A stretch of DNA of 64,000 bases. Source: Marinitoga lauensis (lineage in GTDB: Bacteria > Thermotogota > Thermotogae > Petrotogales > Petrotogaceae). Shown here piece by piece: positions 50,159 through 60,768 of this stretch. Both the position numbers and the translations under genes were made by a program. The stretch spans positions 186,001 through 250,000 of the forward strand of contig NZ_QHLX01000004.1 of the NCBI RefSeq assembly GCF_004135675.1, written 5' to 3'. Below the pieces are notes generated by a model that made no database searches, was not told where the DNA came from, and was given only the letters and a program-made list of their open reading frames with translations. Numbering within the stretch: the first letter of the stretch is position 1; every line of letters begins with the position of its first letter.

Positions 50159-50806
50159 ATGTCTTATAAATATCTCTTTTTCGACATGGATGGAACACTT
50201 TTTGACACATCAGAAGGAATAATATATTCAATGAAAAAAGCCTATCAACTTAATCATCTAAAACCATTGGAAGAATCAGAAATTGTAAAATTAATAGGTC
50301 CCACACTTGATGAAATAATGAACATATTATTTAAAGACGATTCAGAAATAAAAACTAAAGTACGAAATGATTTTCGACAAATTTATGCCACCGAAGGTGT
50401 TTTTAAACTACAATTATTTCCAGATGTAATTAAAACACTGGAACAATTACTCAATAAAAATAAAGAAATGTATATTATAACCTCAAAACCACTTATTTTT
50501 GCAGAACAAATATTAGAAAAATTCAACATGTCAAAATTTTTCAAAGAAATTTCTGGTGTTCCACTTGAAGGAAAAATCCCACCCAAATCCGAAAGATTAA
50601 AGGATTTAATAAAAAAACACAATATCCCTATAAATGAAAGCATAATAATCGGAGATACTCAAAGCGATATAAATGCAGGAAAATATAATAACATCGATAT
50701 TATATGCGTAGATTTTGGTTTTTGTAAAGATATAAATTATCTCAAAAAAAATTGTTCATATGTTATAAGCTCTTTCAGAGAGATTCTTAATATAGTAGGT
50801 GAATAA
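50159..50806 (+). CDS. HAD hydrolase (phosphoglycolate-phosphatase-like)
   Basis: 215 residues; motif I FFDMDGTLFDTSEG, motif II ITSKP, Lys in the GKIPPKSERL segment and motif IV IIGDTQSDINAGK. GGAGG precedes ATG 50159. In a sugar operon it probably dephosphorylates a sugar phosphate intermediate, for instance a NeuB-type 9-phosphate product. Confidence 0.85.
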   Translation: MSYKYLFFDMDGTLFDTSEGIIYSMKKAYQLNHLKPLEESEIVKLIGPTLDEIMNILFKDDSEIKTKVRNDFRQIYATEGVFKLQLFPDVIKTLEQLLNKNKEMYIITSKPLIFAEQILEKFNMSKFFKEISGVPLEGKIPPKSERLKDLIKKHNIPINESIIIGDTQSDINAGKYNNIDIICVDFGFCKDINYLKKNCSYVISSFREILNIVGE

Positions 50807-50807
50807 A

Positions 50808-51838
50808 ATGAAAAAATTCTACAAAAACAAAAGAGTGTTAATAACAGGTCATACAGGTTTCAAAGGTTCGTGGTTAACATTATGGCTACTAAAAATGGGA
50901 GCTGAAGTAATAGGGTATGCTTTAGATCCCTACACAGAAAAAGATAACTTTGTTCTCTCAAAATTATCGGAGAAAATTATAGATATTAGAGGAGATATAA
51001 GAGATTATGATAATTTAAAAAGCGTATTCAATAAATATAAACCAGAAATAGTATTTCATCTGGCTGCACAACCACTGGTAAGATTATCATATGAAATTCC
51101 CAGAGAAACTCTTGAAACAAATATAATGGGAACAATAAATGTATTGGAAGCCTTTAGAAATGAAAGAGAGTCAAAAATATTAATTAATATAACCTCCGAC
51201 AAATGCTATGAAAATCAGGAATGGATATGGGGATATAGAGAAAATGATCCAGTTGGAGGATATGATCCATACAGTGCAAGCAAAGGGGCAAGTGAAATCG
51301 TATCAAATGCATATTTAAAATCTTTTTTTAACCCAGAAAAACCCAACGAACAAAAAAAGCAATAGCAACTGTAAGGGCTGGAAACGTAATTGGTGGCGGA
51401 GATTGGGCTAAAGATAGAATAATACCTGATTGTATAAGAGCACTGGAAAAAGATATTCCAATAGAAATAAGAAGTCCTGATTCAGTAAGACCATGGCAAC
51501 ACGTATTAGAACCGTTAAGTGGGTATTTATTATTGGGTTCAAAAATACTGGAAAATCCAGAAAAATACAGTGGTCCATGGAACTTTGGACCTCATTTAAA
51601 TTCAATAATAACTGTAAAAGAAATAGTAGAAAAAGTAATAAAAAATTATGGAAAAGGTAGTTGGAAAGATATATCAAACAAAAATCATCCACATGAAGCA
51701 AAATTATTAAATCTTGATATCAATAAAGCAAGATTTTATCTCAATTGGGAACCAACACTGAATATAGAAGAAACAATAAAATTAACTACCGATTGGTATA
51801 AAAATTATCAAAAGAAGATGTATATAATCTATGTATAA
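50808..51838 (+). CDS. rfbG: CDP-glucose 4,6-dehydratase (one frame break)
   Basis: ATG 50808 is 1 nt after the HAD stop; the upstream in-frame ATG 50799 overlaps it. NAD loop ITGHTGFKGSWLTLWLLKMGAEV, HLAAQPLVRLSYEIPRET, SDKCYEN and YDPYSASKGASE (catalytic Tyr and Lys) are characteristic. One A lost near 51358 splits it inside KKAIATVRAGNVIGGGDW. About 343 residues. Gives CDP-4-keto-6-deoxyglucose. Confidence 0.92.
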
Positions 51839-51888
51839 AACAAATAGAATATTATGAAAGTAAAATAAAGTGGCTGGAGGAATAAAAA

Positions 51889-53184
51889 TGGAAGAGTTAA
51901 GAAAAGAAATAATAGAACTCACAAAAAATATGCAAAAAATAAAATAAAAAAAGAATTTATTCCCGGAAAAACAATGATACCCTTTGCAGGTAGAGTATTT
52001 GATGAAGAAGAATATATAAATCTGGTAGAAGCATCATTAGATGGATGGTTAACAACAGGAAGGTTTGCAGAAAAATTCGAATATGAGTTTGCTAAATTCT
52101 TCGGTATAAAAAGCGTTATTCTTGTAAATTCCGGATCATCTGCCAATCTTCTGGCATTAACCGCATTAACTTCAAAAAAATTAGGAGAAAGAAGAATAAA
52201 ACCTGGAGATGAAGTAATAACAGTAGCTGCTGGCTTTCCAACAACAGTAAACCCTATAATACAAAATGGAGCAATACCAGTATTTATAGATGTAGATATA
52301 CCAACATACAATATAAAGGCAGAAGAGATAGAAAAAGCAATAACAGAAAAAACAAAAGCAATAATGATAGCACACACATTAGGAAATCCATTTAATTTAG
52401 ATATTGTAATGAATGTAGCAAAAAAATATAATCTCTGGGTAATAGAAGATGTATGTGATGCAGTTGGATCAACATATAATGGGAAACTTGTAGGAACATT
52501 TGGGATATAGCAACTGTAAGCTTTTATCCAGCACATCATATAACAATGGGTGAAGGAGGAGCGGTATTAACAAATAATTTAGAATTAGAAAGAATAATAA
52601 AATCATTTAGAGATTGGGGAAGAGATTGTTATTGCGAACCTGGAGTTAGTAATACATGTGGAATGCGTTTCAAACAACAATTTGGCACATTGCCATTTGG
52701 ATATGATCATAAATATGTATATTCACACATAGGATACAATTTAAAATTAACGGATATGCAGGCTGCAGTTGGTGTAGCTCAATTAAAAAAATTACCGGAA
52801 TTCATAGAAAAAAGAAAAAGGAATTTTAAACTATTAAAAGAAGGATTGAAACAATTTGAAGAATATCTAATATTACCCGAACCAACACCAAATAGTGACC
52901 CATCATGGTTTGGATTTCCAATAACAGTAAAAGATAACGACATATTTTCACGATGGGATATAGTAACATATCTTGAAAAAAATAAAATAATGACAAGGAT
53001 GCTATTTGGCGGAAATCTTACAAGACAACCGGCATATGAAGATGTAAAATATAAAATTCATGGTAATTTAACAAATACAGATATAATAATGAATAATACA
53101 TTCTTTATAGGGGTATATCCAGGAATAACCGATGAAATGATTGATTATATTATAGATACATTTAATAGTTTTTTTAACCAGTAA
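51889..53184 (+). CDS. rfbH: CDP-4-keto-6-deoxyglucose 3-dehydrase, E1 (two frame breaks)
   Basis: Starts ATG 51889 after GGAGGAA. One A added near 51930 and one G near 52504 give about 432 residues. DegT fold with [13 protein letters not shown]: the PLP-binding Lys of ordinary aminotransferases is replaced by His, the hallmark of the E1 3-dehydrase, which uses PMP and a 2Fe-2S cluster; DCYCEPG and NTCGMRF may supply cysteines. E1 needs the reductase E3, which is not in the window. Makes the 3,6-dideoxyhexose precursor and closes the glycan operon at a terminator. Confidence 0.92.
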
Positions 53185-53209
53185 TTCGCTTTGCGAATTA
53201 CTGGTTTTT
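53177..53209 (+). terminator. Terminator of the glycan operon
   Basis: AACCAGTAATTCGC / GCGAATTACTGGTT stem with a TTT loop and T tail; overlaps the rfbH stop. Confidence 0.9.
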
Positions 53210-53248
53210 ATGTTATAATTGAATGTACTAAAATAACGGGGTGAGATG

Positions 53249-54642
53249 GTGTTAAGTAAAGAATTAATTAACGAAATTATTGGAACCGTATTAAAATACG
53301 GGGGCGATTTTGCAGAAGTGTTTGTAGAAAAACGATATAGTAACTCATTTGAAATGAAAAATGGTAATTTAGAAAACGCTTCTTCTGGAAATACTTTTGG
53401 AATAGGTATAAGAGGTTTTTTAAACACTCAGGCAGTTTATGCGTATACAAATGATTTGAGCAGGGAAAGCTTATTAAACGTTGCAAAAAGAGTGGGAGAA
53501 GCTTTAGGTGAAATAAAAGCAAAAGATTTAACATTAAATCTTACTGAAAGAAAATTTGAAAATAAACATGTTGTTTTGTTATATCCAGAAGATATAACAA
53601 AAAAGAAAAAAGTTGATGTGATGAAAAGAGCATATGCAGCTGCAAAAAATTATTCAGATTTAATAAAACAGGTTGTTGTAAGATATTGGGAATATAATCA
53701 AAATGTATTAATTGCTAATTCTGAAGGTATTTTTGTTGAAGATAATAGAGTTAGAACTCGTTTAATGATTTCTGCTGTTGCAGAACACAATGGTGTTATG
53801 GAAACTGGATTCTATGGCCCTGGTGCCGGTATGGGCTTTGAGTTTTTTGATAGAATAGATGTTGAAGAAGCCGGAAAAGTAGCTGCAAGAACAGCTGCCA
53901 AAATGGTAAAAGCGGATCCTGCTCCTGCTGGAAAATTTCCGGTTGTTATTGCAAATGAATTTGGTGGAGTTATTTTCCATGAAGCTGTTGGTCATGCATT
54001 AGAAGCTACATCTGTAGCAAAAGGCGCTTCTGTTTTTGCAGGAAAATTGGGTCAAAAGGTTGCTGCAGAATGTGTATCGGCTGTTGATGATGGAACTATT
54101 CCAAATGCATGGGGTTCAACGAATGTAGACGATGAAGGGACTCCAACAAGAAGAAATCTTTTAATAGAAAAAGGTGTATTAAAAGGTTATATGATTGATA
54201 AATTAGGCGGAAGAAGAATGAATATGGAACCAACAGGTAGTGCAAGAAGACAAAATTATACATTTGCTCCAACATCAAGAATGACAAATACATTTATTTT
54301 ACCTGGTGATAATTATCCAGAAGAAATAATTGCAAATACCGAATACGGTATATATGCTAAAAGAATGGGGGCGGTTCAGTAAATCCTTCAACAGGAGAGT
54401 TTAATTTCGCAATTAATGAGGGTTATTTAATAGAAAACGGAAAAATCACAAAACCTATTAGAGGCGCAACATTAATTGGAAAAGGTTATGAAATAATACA
54501 AAAAATAGATATGGTAGGAAACGATATAGCAAGAGGTCAGGGAATGTGTGGTTCAATTTCTGGTAGCATTCCTGCAGACGTAGGACAACCAACTATAAGG
54601 GTTTCTGAAATAATCGTTGGGGGCGAAACAAATGAAATATAA
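53249..54642 (+). CDS. tldD: TldD metalloprotease subunit (one frame break)
   Basis: GGGGTGA at 53238-53244 favours GTG 53249 over ATG 53246. Zinc motif [10 protein letters not shown] with a downstream Cys/His region, as in the catalytic TldD half. One G lost near 54370 splits it inside [13 protein letters not shown]. About 464 residues. With TldE it trims peptides such as the modified peptide in microcin B17 maturation and CcdA. Overlaps tldE by 11 nt. Confidence 0.9.
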
Positions 54643-55947
54643 TGAATTTAAAGATAAAATATTCAAATTAGCGAAAGAAAAAGGATTTGAAGCTCAAATT
54701 TTATATTCTAAAAATTATGAATTTTCATTAAGACTTGCTAATGGTCAAATGGATGAATATAAAGATGCAAATAGCAGTTCAATATCCTTAAAAGTATTAA
54801 AAGATGGAAAAGTTGGTTCTGCTTCAACCACTATTTTTGATAGTCCTGAGAAATTATTGGAAGAAGCTATAACAAACTATGAAATAATTGATTCCGAAGA
54901 GGAAAACCTCTTTTATGATGGTTCAGGAGAATATTTAGATATTAAGTCATATTATGGAGACTTCGAAAAATTAAGCGTAAAAGAAAAAATGGAAAAGCTG
55001 AATAAAATGTATGAAATTGCTTCATCTGATGAAAATATCATGATGGTTCCTATGACTGTTTTAGGTCATCAGGTAAGAGAAATATCTATGGCAAATACTC
55101 TTGGTTTGGATAAAACATATAAAGGTGATGGGGATATGCTTATCTTTCTGTTGTTGCTAAGGATAAATCACCACGTTCAGGATTCTGGTATGGCCTTACT
55201 ACAAAACCAGAAAATTTAAATATTGAAGAGATTAGTACGAAAGCCGTAGAAGAAGCTAAAGCAAAGATAGGTGCAAAATCCGTAAAAAGCGGAAAATACA
55301 GAGTAATATTTAGAAAGGACGAATTTGCTTCATTGCTTTCTACAATGTTAATACCTATGATTTCTGCAGAAAATGCACAGAAAAACATGTCTCCTTTAAA
55401 AGGAAAAATAAGAGAAAAAATTGCAAGTGATATATTAAAAATAAAAGATGTGCCATTCTACGAAGGTTCATTATCAAATGCCGCTTTTGATAGTGAAGGA
55501 GTACCAACAAAAGAAAAAAATATTATAGGAAATGGCGAATTTAAAACATTTTTATATAATTTAAAAACAGCAAAAAAGGAAGGCAAAAAATCTACTGGCA
55601 ATGCTTCAGGAGGAGGTATAGCTCCAATAAACTTATTGGTTGAACCAGGAGAGAAATCATTTGATGACTTATTAAAAGAATTGGATAATGGAATTATAAT
55701 AACCTCTTTAGAAGGATTACATTCAGGTGCTAATCCGGTTTCTGGTGAATTTTCATTAGGAGCTCAGGGATTAAAGGTTGAAAATGGTAAAATTGTTGGT
55801 GGAGTAGAACAAATTACTGTTTCTGGTAATTTCCTTGATATTTTAAAGAAAGTAGAAGCTGTGGGAAATGATATGTGGATTTCCTTTGGTGGAACAATTT
55901 CACCTTCTGTCATCATCTCTGAAATAGATATCGCAGGTAATGAGTGA
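54632..55947 (+). CDS. pmbA: TldE/PmbA subunit (one or more frame breaks)
   Basis: Non-catalytic partner lacking HExxxH. Features: [12 protein letters not shown] at the N-terminus and [24 protein letters not shown] at the C-terminus. One G missing near 55135 within DGGYAYLS and a second loss near 55137-55160 interrupt the frame. Forms a heterodimer with TldD. As TldDE is involved in peptide-product maturation in other bacteria, it may be relevant to the RiPP island 25 kb away; this is only a possibility. Confidence 0.88.
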
Positions 55948-55954
55948 TTTAAAT

Positions 55955-55991
55955 AAAAGGATTGTAGTGGATAACCACTACAATCCTTTTA
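55955..55991. terminator. Bidirectional terminator between pmbA and the PLP lyase
   Basis: AAAAGGATTGTAGTGG / CCACTACAATCCTTTT, a perfect 16-bp stem with a 4-nt loop; overlaps the stop codon of the convergent gene. Confidence 0.92.
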
Positions 55992-57140
55992 TTGCATTTT
56001 TTATTCTATTACATGCTATTTCTATATTTTTCCTTGATGTTGCTATGTTCATTCTCATAAATCCTTCTCCACCTGGACCAAATGTACTTCCAGAATTCAT
56101 CCCAACCTTAGCTTTCTTTTCTAATAATTCTTTTAATTCATTTTGAGATAATCCTAATTGTCTAAAATCAAGCCATACTAAAAAAGTCCCTTCAGACTTT
56201 GTAACTTTCACTTCTGGAATATTTTTCTCAAAGTATTCTTTTACATAATTATAATTGTCCTCGATATATTTCATAGTTTCTTTTAACCATTCTTTACCAT
56301 ATTTATATGCTGCGTTTGCTGCAATAATACCTGCTATATTGTGTAAATACAATCCAGAACGTTGTATCCAATTTTTAAAAATTCTTCTTAATTTATCGTT
56401 TTTTATAACCGTAAAAGCATAATGAAATCCAGCAATATTAAATGTTTTACTTGGAGCCATTAATGTAATGGTATTTTGTGCTATATCCTCTGAAATAGAA
56501 GCTATTGGTATGTGATTTACATTTTCAAATGTCAGGTCTGCATGTATTTCATCTGATATTATTAATACATCATGTTTCAAACATAATTCACCTATTCTTT
56601 CCAATTCTTCTTTGCTCCAAACCCTTCCAATTGGATTATGAGGACTACAAAGGATAAACATCTTTGATTCTTTCAATTTTTCTTCAAAATCGTCAAAGTC
56701 AATTTCATATCTATTATCTTTCAATACCAATTCGTTTATAACTAATTCTCTATTATTATTTTTAACGGAACTCATAAACGGAGGATAAACAGGGGTTTGG
56801 ATTAATATTTTATCCCCGGATTCGTATACAATTGAATAGAAAAATTTAATGCCGGTATTACACCATGTGTAGATAATATCCAGTTTTTATCAACTTGCCA
56901 ATTATGCTTGTATTCAAGCCAATTTATAATGTTCTCTTCTAATTCTGTTGGTTCATATGTATATCCATAAACACCATGATCTATTCTATTTTTTAAAACT
57001 TTTATAACTTCTTCAGGTGCTTCAAAATCCATATCTGCAACCCACATAGGTAATACATCTTTATCTAAAAATAAATTTTTATTCCACTCATACCAATCCC
57101 ATTTAATAGAATATGTTCCTCTTCGATCTACATATTTCAT
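55978..57140 (-). CDS. MalY/PatB-type PLP C-S lyase/aminotransferase (one frame break)
   Basis: ATG 57140 after GGAGGG. N-terminal MWVADMDFEAPEEV and HGVIPALNFSIQLYTNPG are typical of PatB/MalY cystathionine beta-lyases; the PLP lysine is in MAPSKTFNIAGFHYAF; EGTFLVWLDFRQLG and RMNIATSRKNIE complete the fold. One G lost near 56805 splits PGDKILIQTPVYPPF. About 388 residues. Degrades cystathionine or cysteine to pyruvate, ammonia and a thiol. Confidence 0.88.
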
Positions 57141-57307
57141 CACTATCCCTCCCGAAAAATTATAGTCATAATATATAATATCACATTTTTACACAAATCA
57201 TCCAATATGTTGCAAATTTGCACAAATAAAGGTTTTTGATAATTTACAACACAAAAAATAAGAGTATACTAAAATTACTTGAAGATTTTGGATGAAGGAG
57301 TGATAAC

Positions 57308-59010
57308 ATGGGCAGCTATCAATTAAAATATCATGCAAAAAAACCTGAAGGAATAGAAAACAAAAAAGCATATCTCGTTGGTTCAGGAATTGCAACATTA
57401 GCAGCAGCTTTTTTCTTAATAAGAGATGGCCATATGGATGGAAAAAATATCACCATATTTGAAAGGAAAAACGTAAATGGTGGAGCATTAGACGGTGCAG
57501 GAAACCTTGAAGATGGTTATATAATTCGTGGCGGTAGGGAAATGGAAGAACATTACGAATGTACATGGACTTATTTGGTGATATTCCAACATTAGAAGAT
57601 CCAGAAAGAACTGTTTTAGATGATATGAAAGAAATCAATGATTGGGATCCCAATGTTTCAGCAAAAAGGGTAATTCAAAATAGAGGAGAAGAGGTTGATT
57701 CATCTACTTTAGGATTAAAAGATCATCACATAAAACAATTAACAAAACTATTTTTAGCAAAAGAAGAAGATTTAGGTGACTTAACTGTAGAACAATTCTT
57801 TACTCCAGATTATTTTGAAACAAATATGTGGTTATTATGGCGTTCTATGTTTGCTTTCCAAACATGGCATAGTGTTGTTGAAATGAAAAGATATATGGAA
57901 AGATTCATACATTTATTACCAGGAATGACAGAATTAAGAAATATATTATTCTCAAGATATAATCAATATGACTCATTTGTATTACCTTTAGTAAAATGGT
58001 TAGAGGATCATGGAGTAAAAATCGAAAATAATACATTAGTTACTGATTTAGATATTGAAATTTCTGGTAAAGAAAAAGTTGTAACTGGAATTCACTTAGT
58101 TCAAAATGGTGAAGAAAAACATATAAAAACTACGAGAAACGATTTGGTGTTTGTAATCAACGGTTCAATGACAGAAAATTCAACACTTGGAAGTATGGAT
58201 AAAGCTCCAGAATTAAATAGAGAATTAGGACCTGTATGGAGTTTATGGAAGAACATTGCTGCAAAAGATCCATCATTTGGAAGACCTGAGGTATTTTATG
58301 AAAATATCGATAAAACAAAATGGGAGTCATTTACTGTAACCTTTAAAGATTCAAAAATAGCTGATATTATTAAAGACCTTACAAATAGAGATCCTTATTC
58401 TGGAAGAGTTGTAACTGGTGGAATAATTACAATAAAAGATTCAAATTGGGGAATGAGCTTTACATTAAGCAGACAGCCTCACTTTGCTAACCAACCAGAT
58501 GATGTATTGGTATTATGGGCATATGGTTTATTTGCTGATAATGAAGGTGATTATATTAAAAAGAAAATGAGCGAATGTACTGGTGAAGAGTTATTAAGAG
58601 AATTATTATACCACATTGGTGTAGAAGGAGAATTAATGGAAGAAATTGTTGATAGTGCAATAGTTATTCCTGCAATGATGCCACATATTACAAGTCAATT
58701 TATGCCACGTGTTAAAGGAGACAGACCAGAAGTCGTTCCAGAAGGCAGTGTAAATCTGGCATTTCTTGGACAATTTGTTGAAATAGAAGGCGATTGTGTA
58801 TTTACAGTAGAATATTCTGTTCGTTCTGCAATGATAGCGGTATATAAATTATTAAATCTTGATAAACAGGTTCCAGAAATTTATCCAAGTAAATACGATA
58901 TTAGACATATTATCAATGCAACAAAAACATTATATGGAAATAAACCATTACCAGGAGAATTTTTTGTAAAAAAATTATTAAAGGATACCTCATTAGAAGG
59001 ATTATTATAA
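57308..59010 (+). CDS. ohyA: Oleate hydratase (one frame break)
   Basis: AAGGAG precedes ATG 57308. FAD loop [19 protein letters not shown], then [37 protein letters not shown] and [12 protein letters not shown], all characteristic of the myosin-cross-reactive-antigen family. One G missing near 57568 splits it. About 568 residues, full length. Hydrates the cis-9 double bond of oleate to 10-hydroxystearate, which can detoxify unsaturated fatty acids. Ends at a terminator and is convergent with a TetR gene. Unexpected in this gene background; may be acquired. Confidence 0.93.
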
Positions 59011-59042
59011 ATTCAAGGGCTCGCAAGAGCCCTTGAATTTAT
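59009..59042. terminator. Bidirectional terminator after ohyA
   Basis: AAATTCAAGGGCTC / GAGCCCTTGAATTT stem with GCAA loop. A smaller CTTCAC / GTGAAG hairpin at 59081-59095 may end the TetR gene. Confidence 0.88.
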
Positions 59043-59096
59043 ACGCAAATAAAATATTAAAAAAATAATCCTAAAATCCTTCACGAAGTGAAGTGT

Positions 59097-59657
59097 CTAT
59101 GAGCCATTTTCAAACTTCTTTAATGATCTATATATATCGCCTTCTATTATTTTACTTAACTTTTGAGTTAAAGTTTCTGGATCTTCAATCATTTTATGTT
59201 TTATCCAATCTATTATTACACCGGTAAGTGCTATTTCATAAAATTTCACAACATCTTCTTTCGATCTTTCTGAAACATTTAAATCCTTAGAAATATCCTC
59301 TACAACATCATATATTAATTTCGCGACATAATCATAAAGATGGTCTTCAAGACGGTTCCTGTCTATAGAATTATATGCATTTAATACTACCCTTTTATTT
59401 TCCTTTAAATAATTTAAAATACTAACAAAGCCCTTTTGCCATGTATCATAGGTCTTGTTTTCACCAAGTATTTCTTTTACTTCTGTTATAAATGTCCATT
59501 CTAATAATTCATATATATCGTGAAAATAATAATATAATGTTCTTCTATTTACCCCACAATCATTAACCACATCATTCACCGTAATTTTCGATAAAGGTTT
59601 TTCTTTCATTAATTTTTTTAATGAATTTGCAAGTGCTCTTTTTGTTATTTCCGACAT
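59097..59657 (-). CDS. TetR-family regulator
   Basis: 186 residues. N-terminal helix-turn-helix ALANSLKKLMKEKPLSKITVNDVVNDCGVNRRTLYYYFHD is typical; the C-terminal ligand domain is of the DhaS/TetR_C_8 type (YDTWQKGFVSILNYLKENKRVV). Convergent with ohyA, whose expression it may control by sensing fatty acids; no palindrome at the ohyA promoter was clear to me. The palindromic element copy 3 lies 58 nt upstream of its start. Confidence 0.85.
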   Translation of the reverse strand: MSEITKRALANSLKKLMKEKPLSKITVNDVVNDCGVNRRTLYYYFHDIYELLEWTFITEVKEILGENKTYDTWQKGFVSILNYLKENKRVVLNAYNSIDRNRLEDHLYDYVAKLIYDVVEDISKDLNVSERSKEDVVKFYEIALTGVIIDWIKHKMIEDPETLTQKLSKIIEGDIYRSLKKFENGS

Positions 59658-59706
59658 AATCCTACTCCTCGTTATTTATTATCACTTAAATTATATCACA
59701 ACATTT

Positions 59707-59727
59707 TTATCATGTGATATATTAATT
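59707..59727. promoter_or_regulatory. Palindromic element, copy 3
   Basis: TTATCA-TG-TGATATATTAATT; right arm identical to copies 1 and 2, left arm degenerate. Upstream of the TetR gene and of the small membrane-protein gene. Confidence 0.45.
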
Positions 59728-59772
59728 CATAGTTTAAAATTTGAAAATATATGGTAAATTTTTTTATTTGTA

Positions 59773-59801
59773 TTGATTTTCACTTTTTTCTTTAATATAA
59801 T
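59773..59801 (+). promoter_or_regulatory. Promoter upstream of the small membrane proteins
   Basis: TTGATT, 17-nt spacer, TATAAT, 60 nt before ATG 59862. Confidence 0.7.
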
Positions 59802-59861
59802 ATTATTTGGGATATATGAAAATCTAAATTATATTTCAAAAAAATTATCAGGAGGGATAGA

Positions 59862-60028
59862 ATGGAATTCACTTTAACAAGCATTATTAATATTTTGAAT
59901 TTAATCTTTTCAGTTGTTATTTTATTTGTAGTAATAAAATTATCCTATGTTGTAATGAAATACCCTTAAAAAATAAAAATGATAATTCTGGAAAAATACA
60001 AGATATTAATAAAAATGGTAAAAACTGA
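59862..60028 (+). CDS. Small single-span membrane protein
   Basis: CAGGAGGG precedes ATG 59862. As written it stops after 35 residues at 59969; one C added near 59967 gives about 55 residues with one helix (LNLIFSVVILFVVIKLSYVVM) and a polar tail. No family recognised. Confidence 0.5.
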
Positions 60029-60110
60029 AAATACAATTTAATAAATATTGATTTAATGATCCATATTTCTGAGTAATAAATGCTTTTTTATAATTTTTAA
60101 AGGGAGAATT

Positions 60111-60632
60111 ATGATGTTAATACTAAGTGATTTATTATTAGTAATATTTATTATCATGATTTTTATTTTAAAACAAAAATACAAAAAATTTTTTTACAGA
60201 TATTATCCAATTTTATTATTAATATGGATAATACTTGGACTATATTTGAAATTTCATTTTCTTATATTATTAGGCCCTATTTTTATAACATGTTTCGAAT
60301 ACAAAAAAATTAATAATAATTATACAGGAATTTTACTAATCATTATAGGAATATTCTCTGGTTTTACTATATTTGAAATTGAGAAAAGTCTATCATTATA
60401 CATAGTCTCTTTAATTTTAATAAGCTATTTTATTATTTCACTATATAAAAGTGTAATAGCTGTATCTCTTTTTTCTTTGAGCTTTATTTTTTTAAATTCC
60501 ATTTTGAAATTTACCTCGATAGAAAATCAATATTTAGTATATGAAATATTCTTATTGTATTTATTAATAAGCTTATTCAGTTATATTTTTATGCTGATAA
60601 CTCAAAGAATAAATCGAAAGAGTAAAGCATGA
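60111..60632 (+). CDS. Multi-span membrane protein of unknown function
   Basis: 173 residues, intact, with about six hydrophobic helices and a short basic C-terminus (RINRKSKA). AAAGGGAG precedes ATG 60111. Probably co-transcribed with the small membrane protein upstream. No family recognised. Confidence 0.6.
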   Translation: MMLILSDLLLVIFIIMIFILKQKYKKFFYRYYPILLLIWIILGLYLKFHFLILLGPIFITCFEYKKINNNYTGILLIIIGIFSGFTIFEIEKSLSLYIVSLILISYFIISLYKSVIAVSLFSLSFIFLNSILKFTSIENQYLVYEIFLLYLLISLFSYIFMLITQRINRKSKA

Positions 60633-60663
60633 AATCATTAATAATTTTGTGTAAATAATAAAA

Positions 60664-60764
60664 ACCTCTGCGATTTTGATATGATACCTCCAGAGTAGAC
60701 AGTGTAATTAATTAAAAATACACTGAACTACGAGGAGGTATCATATCAGATTTTCGCAGAGGTT
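60664..60764. repeat. Long imperfect palindrome, MITE-like
   Basis: Outer arms 60664-60691 and 60734-60764 share GGAGGTATCATATCA and CGCAGAGGT in inverted order with a few mismatches between; inner arms CAGTGTA (60700-60706) and TACACTG (60719-60725) extend the fold. Nearly all 101 bp can pair. It lies between the convergent ends of the 60111 and oraE genes and may act as a terminator, but the length and internal structure suit a miniature inverted-repeat element. Confidence 0.65.
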
Positions 60765-60768
60765 CTTA

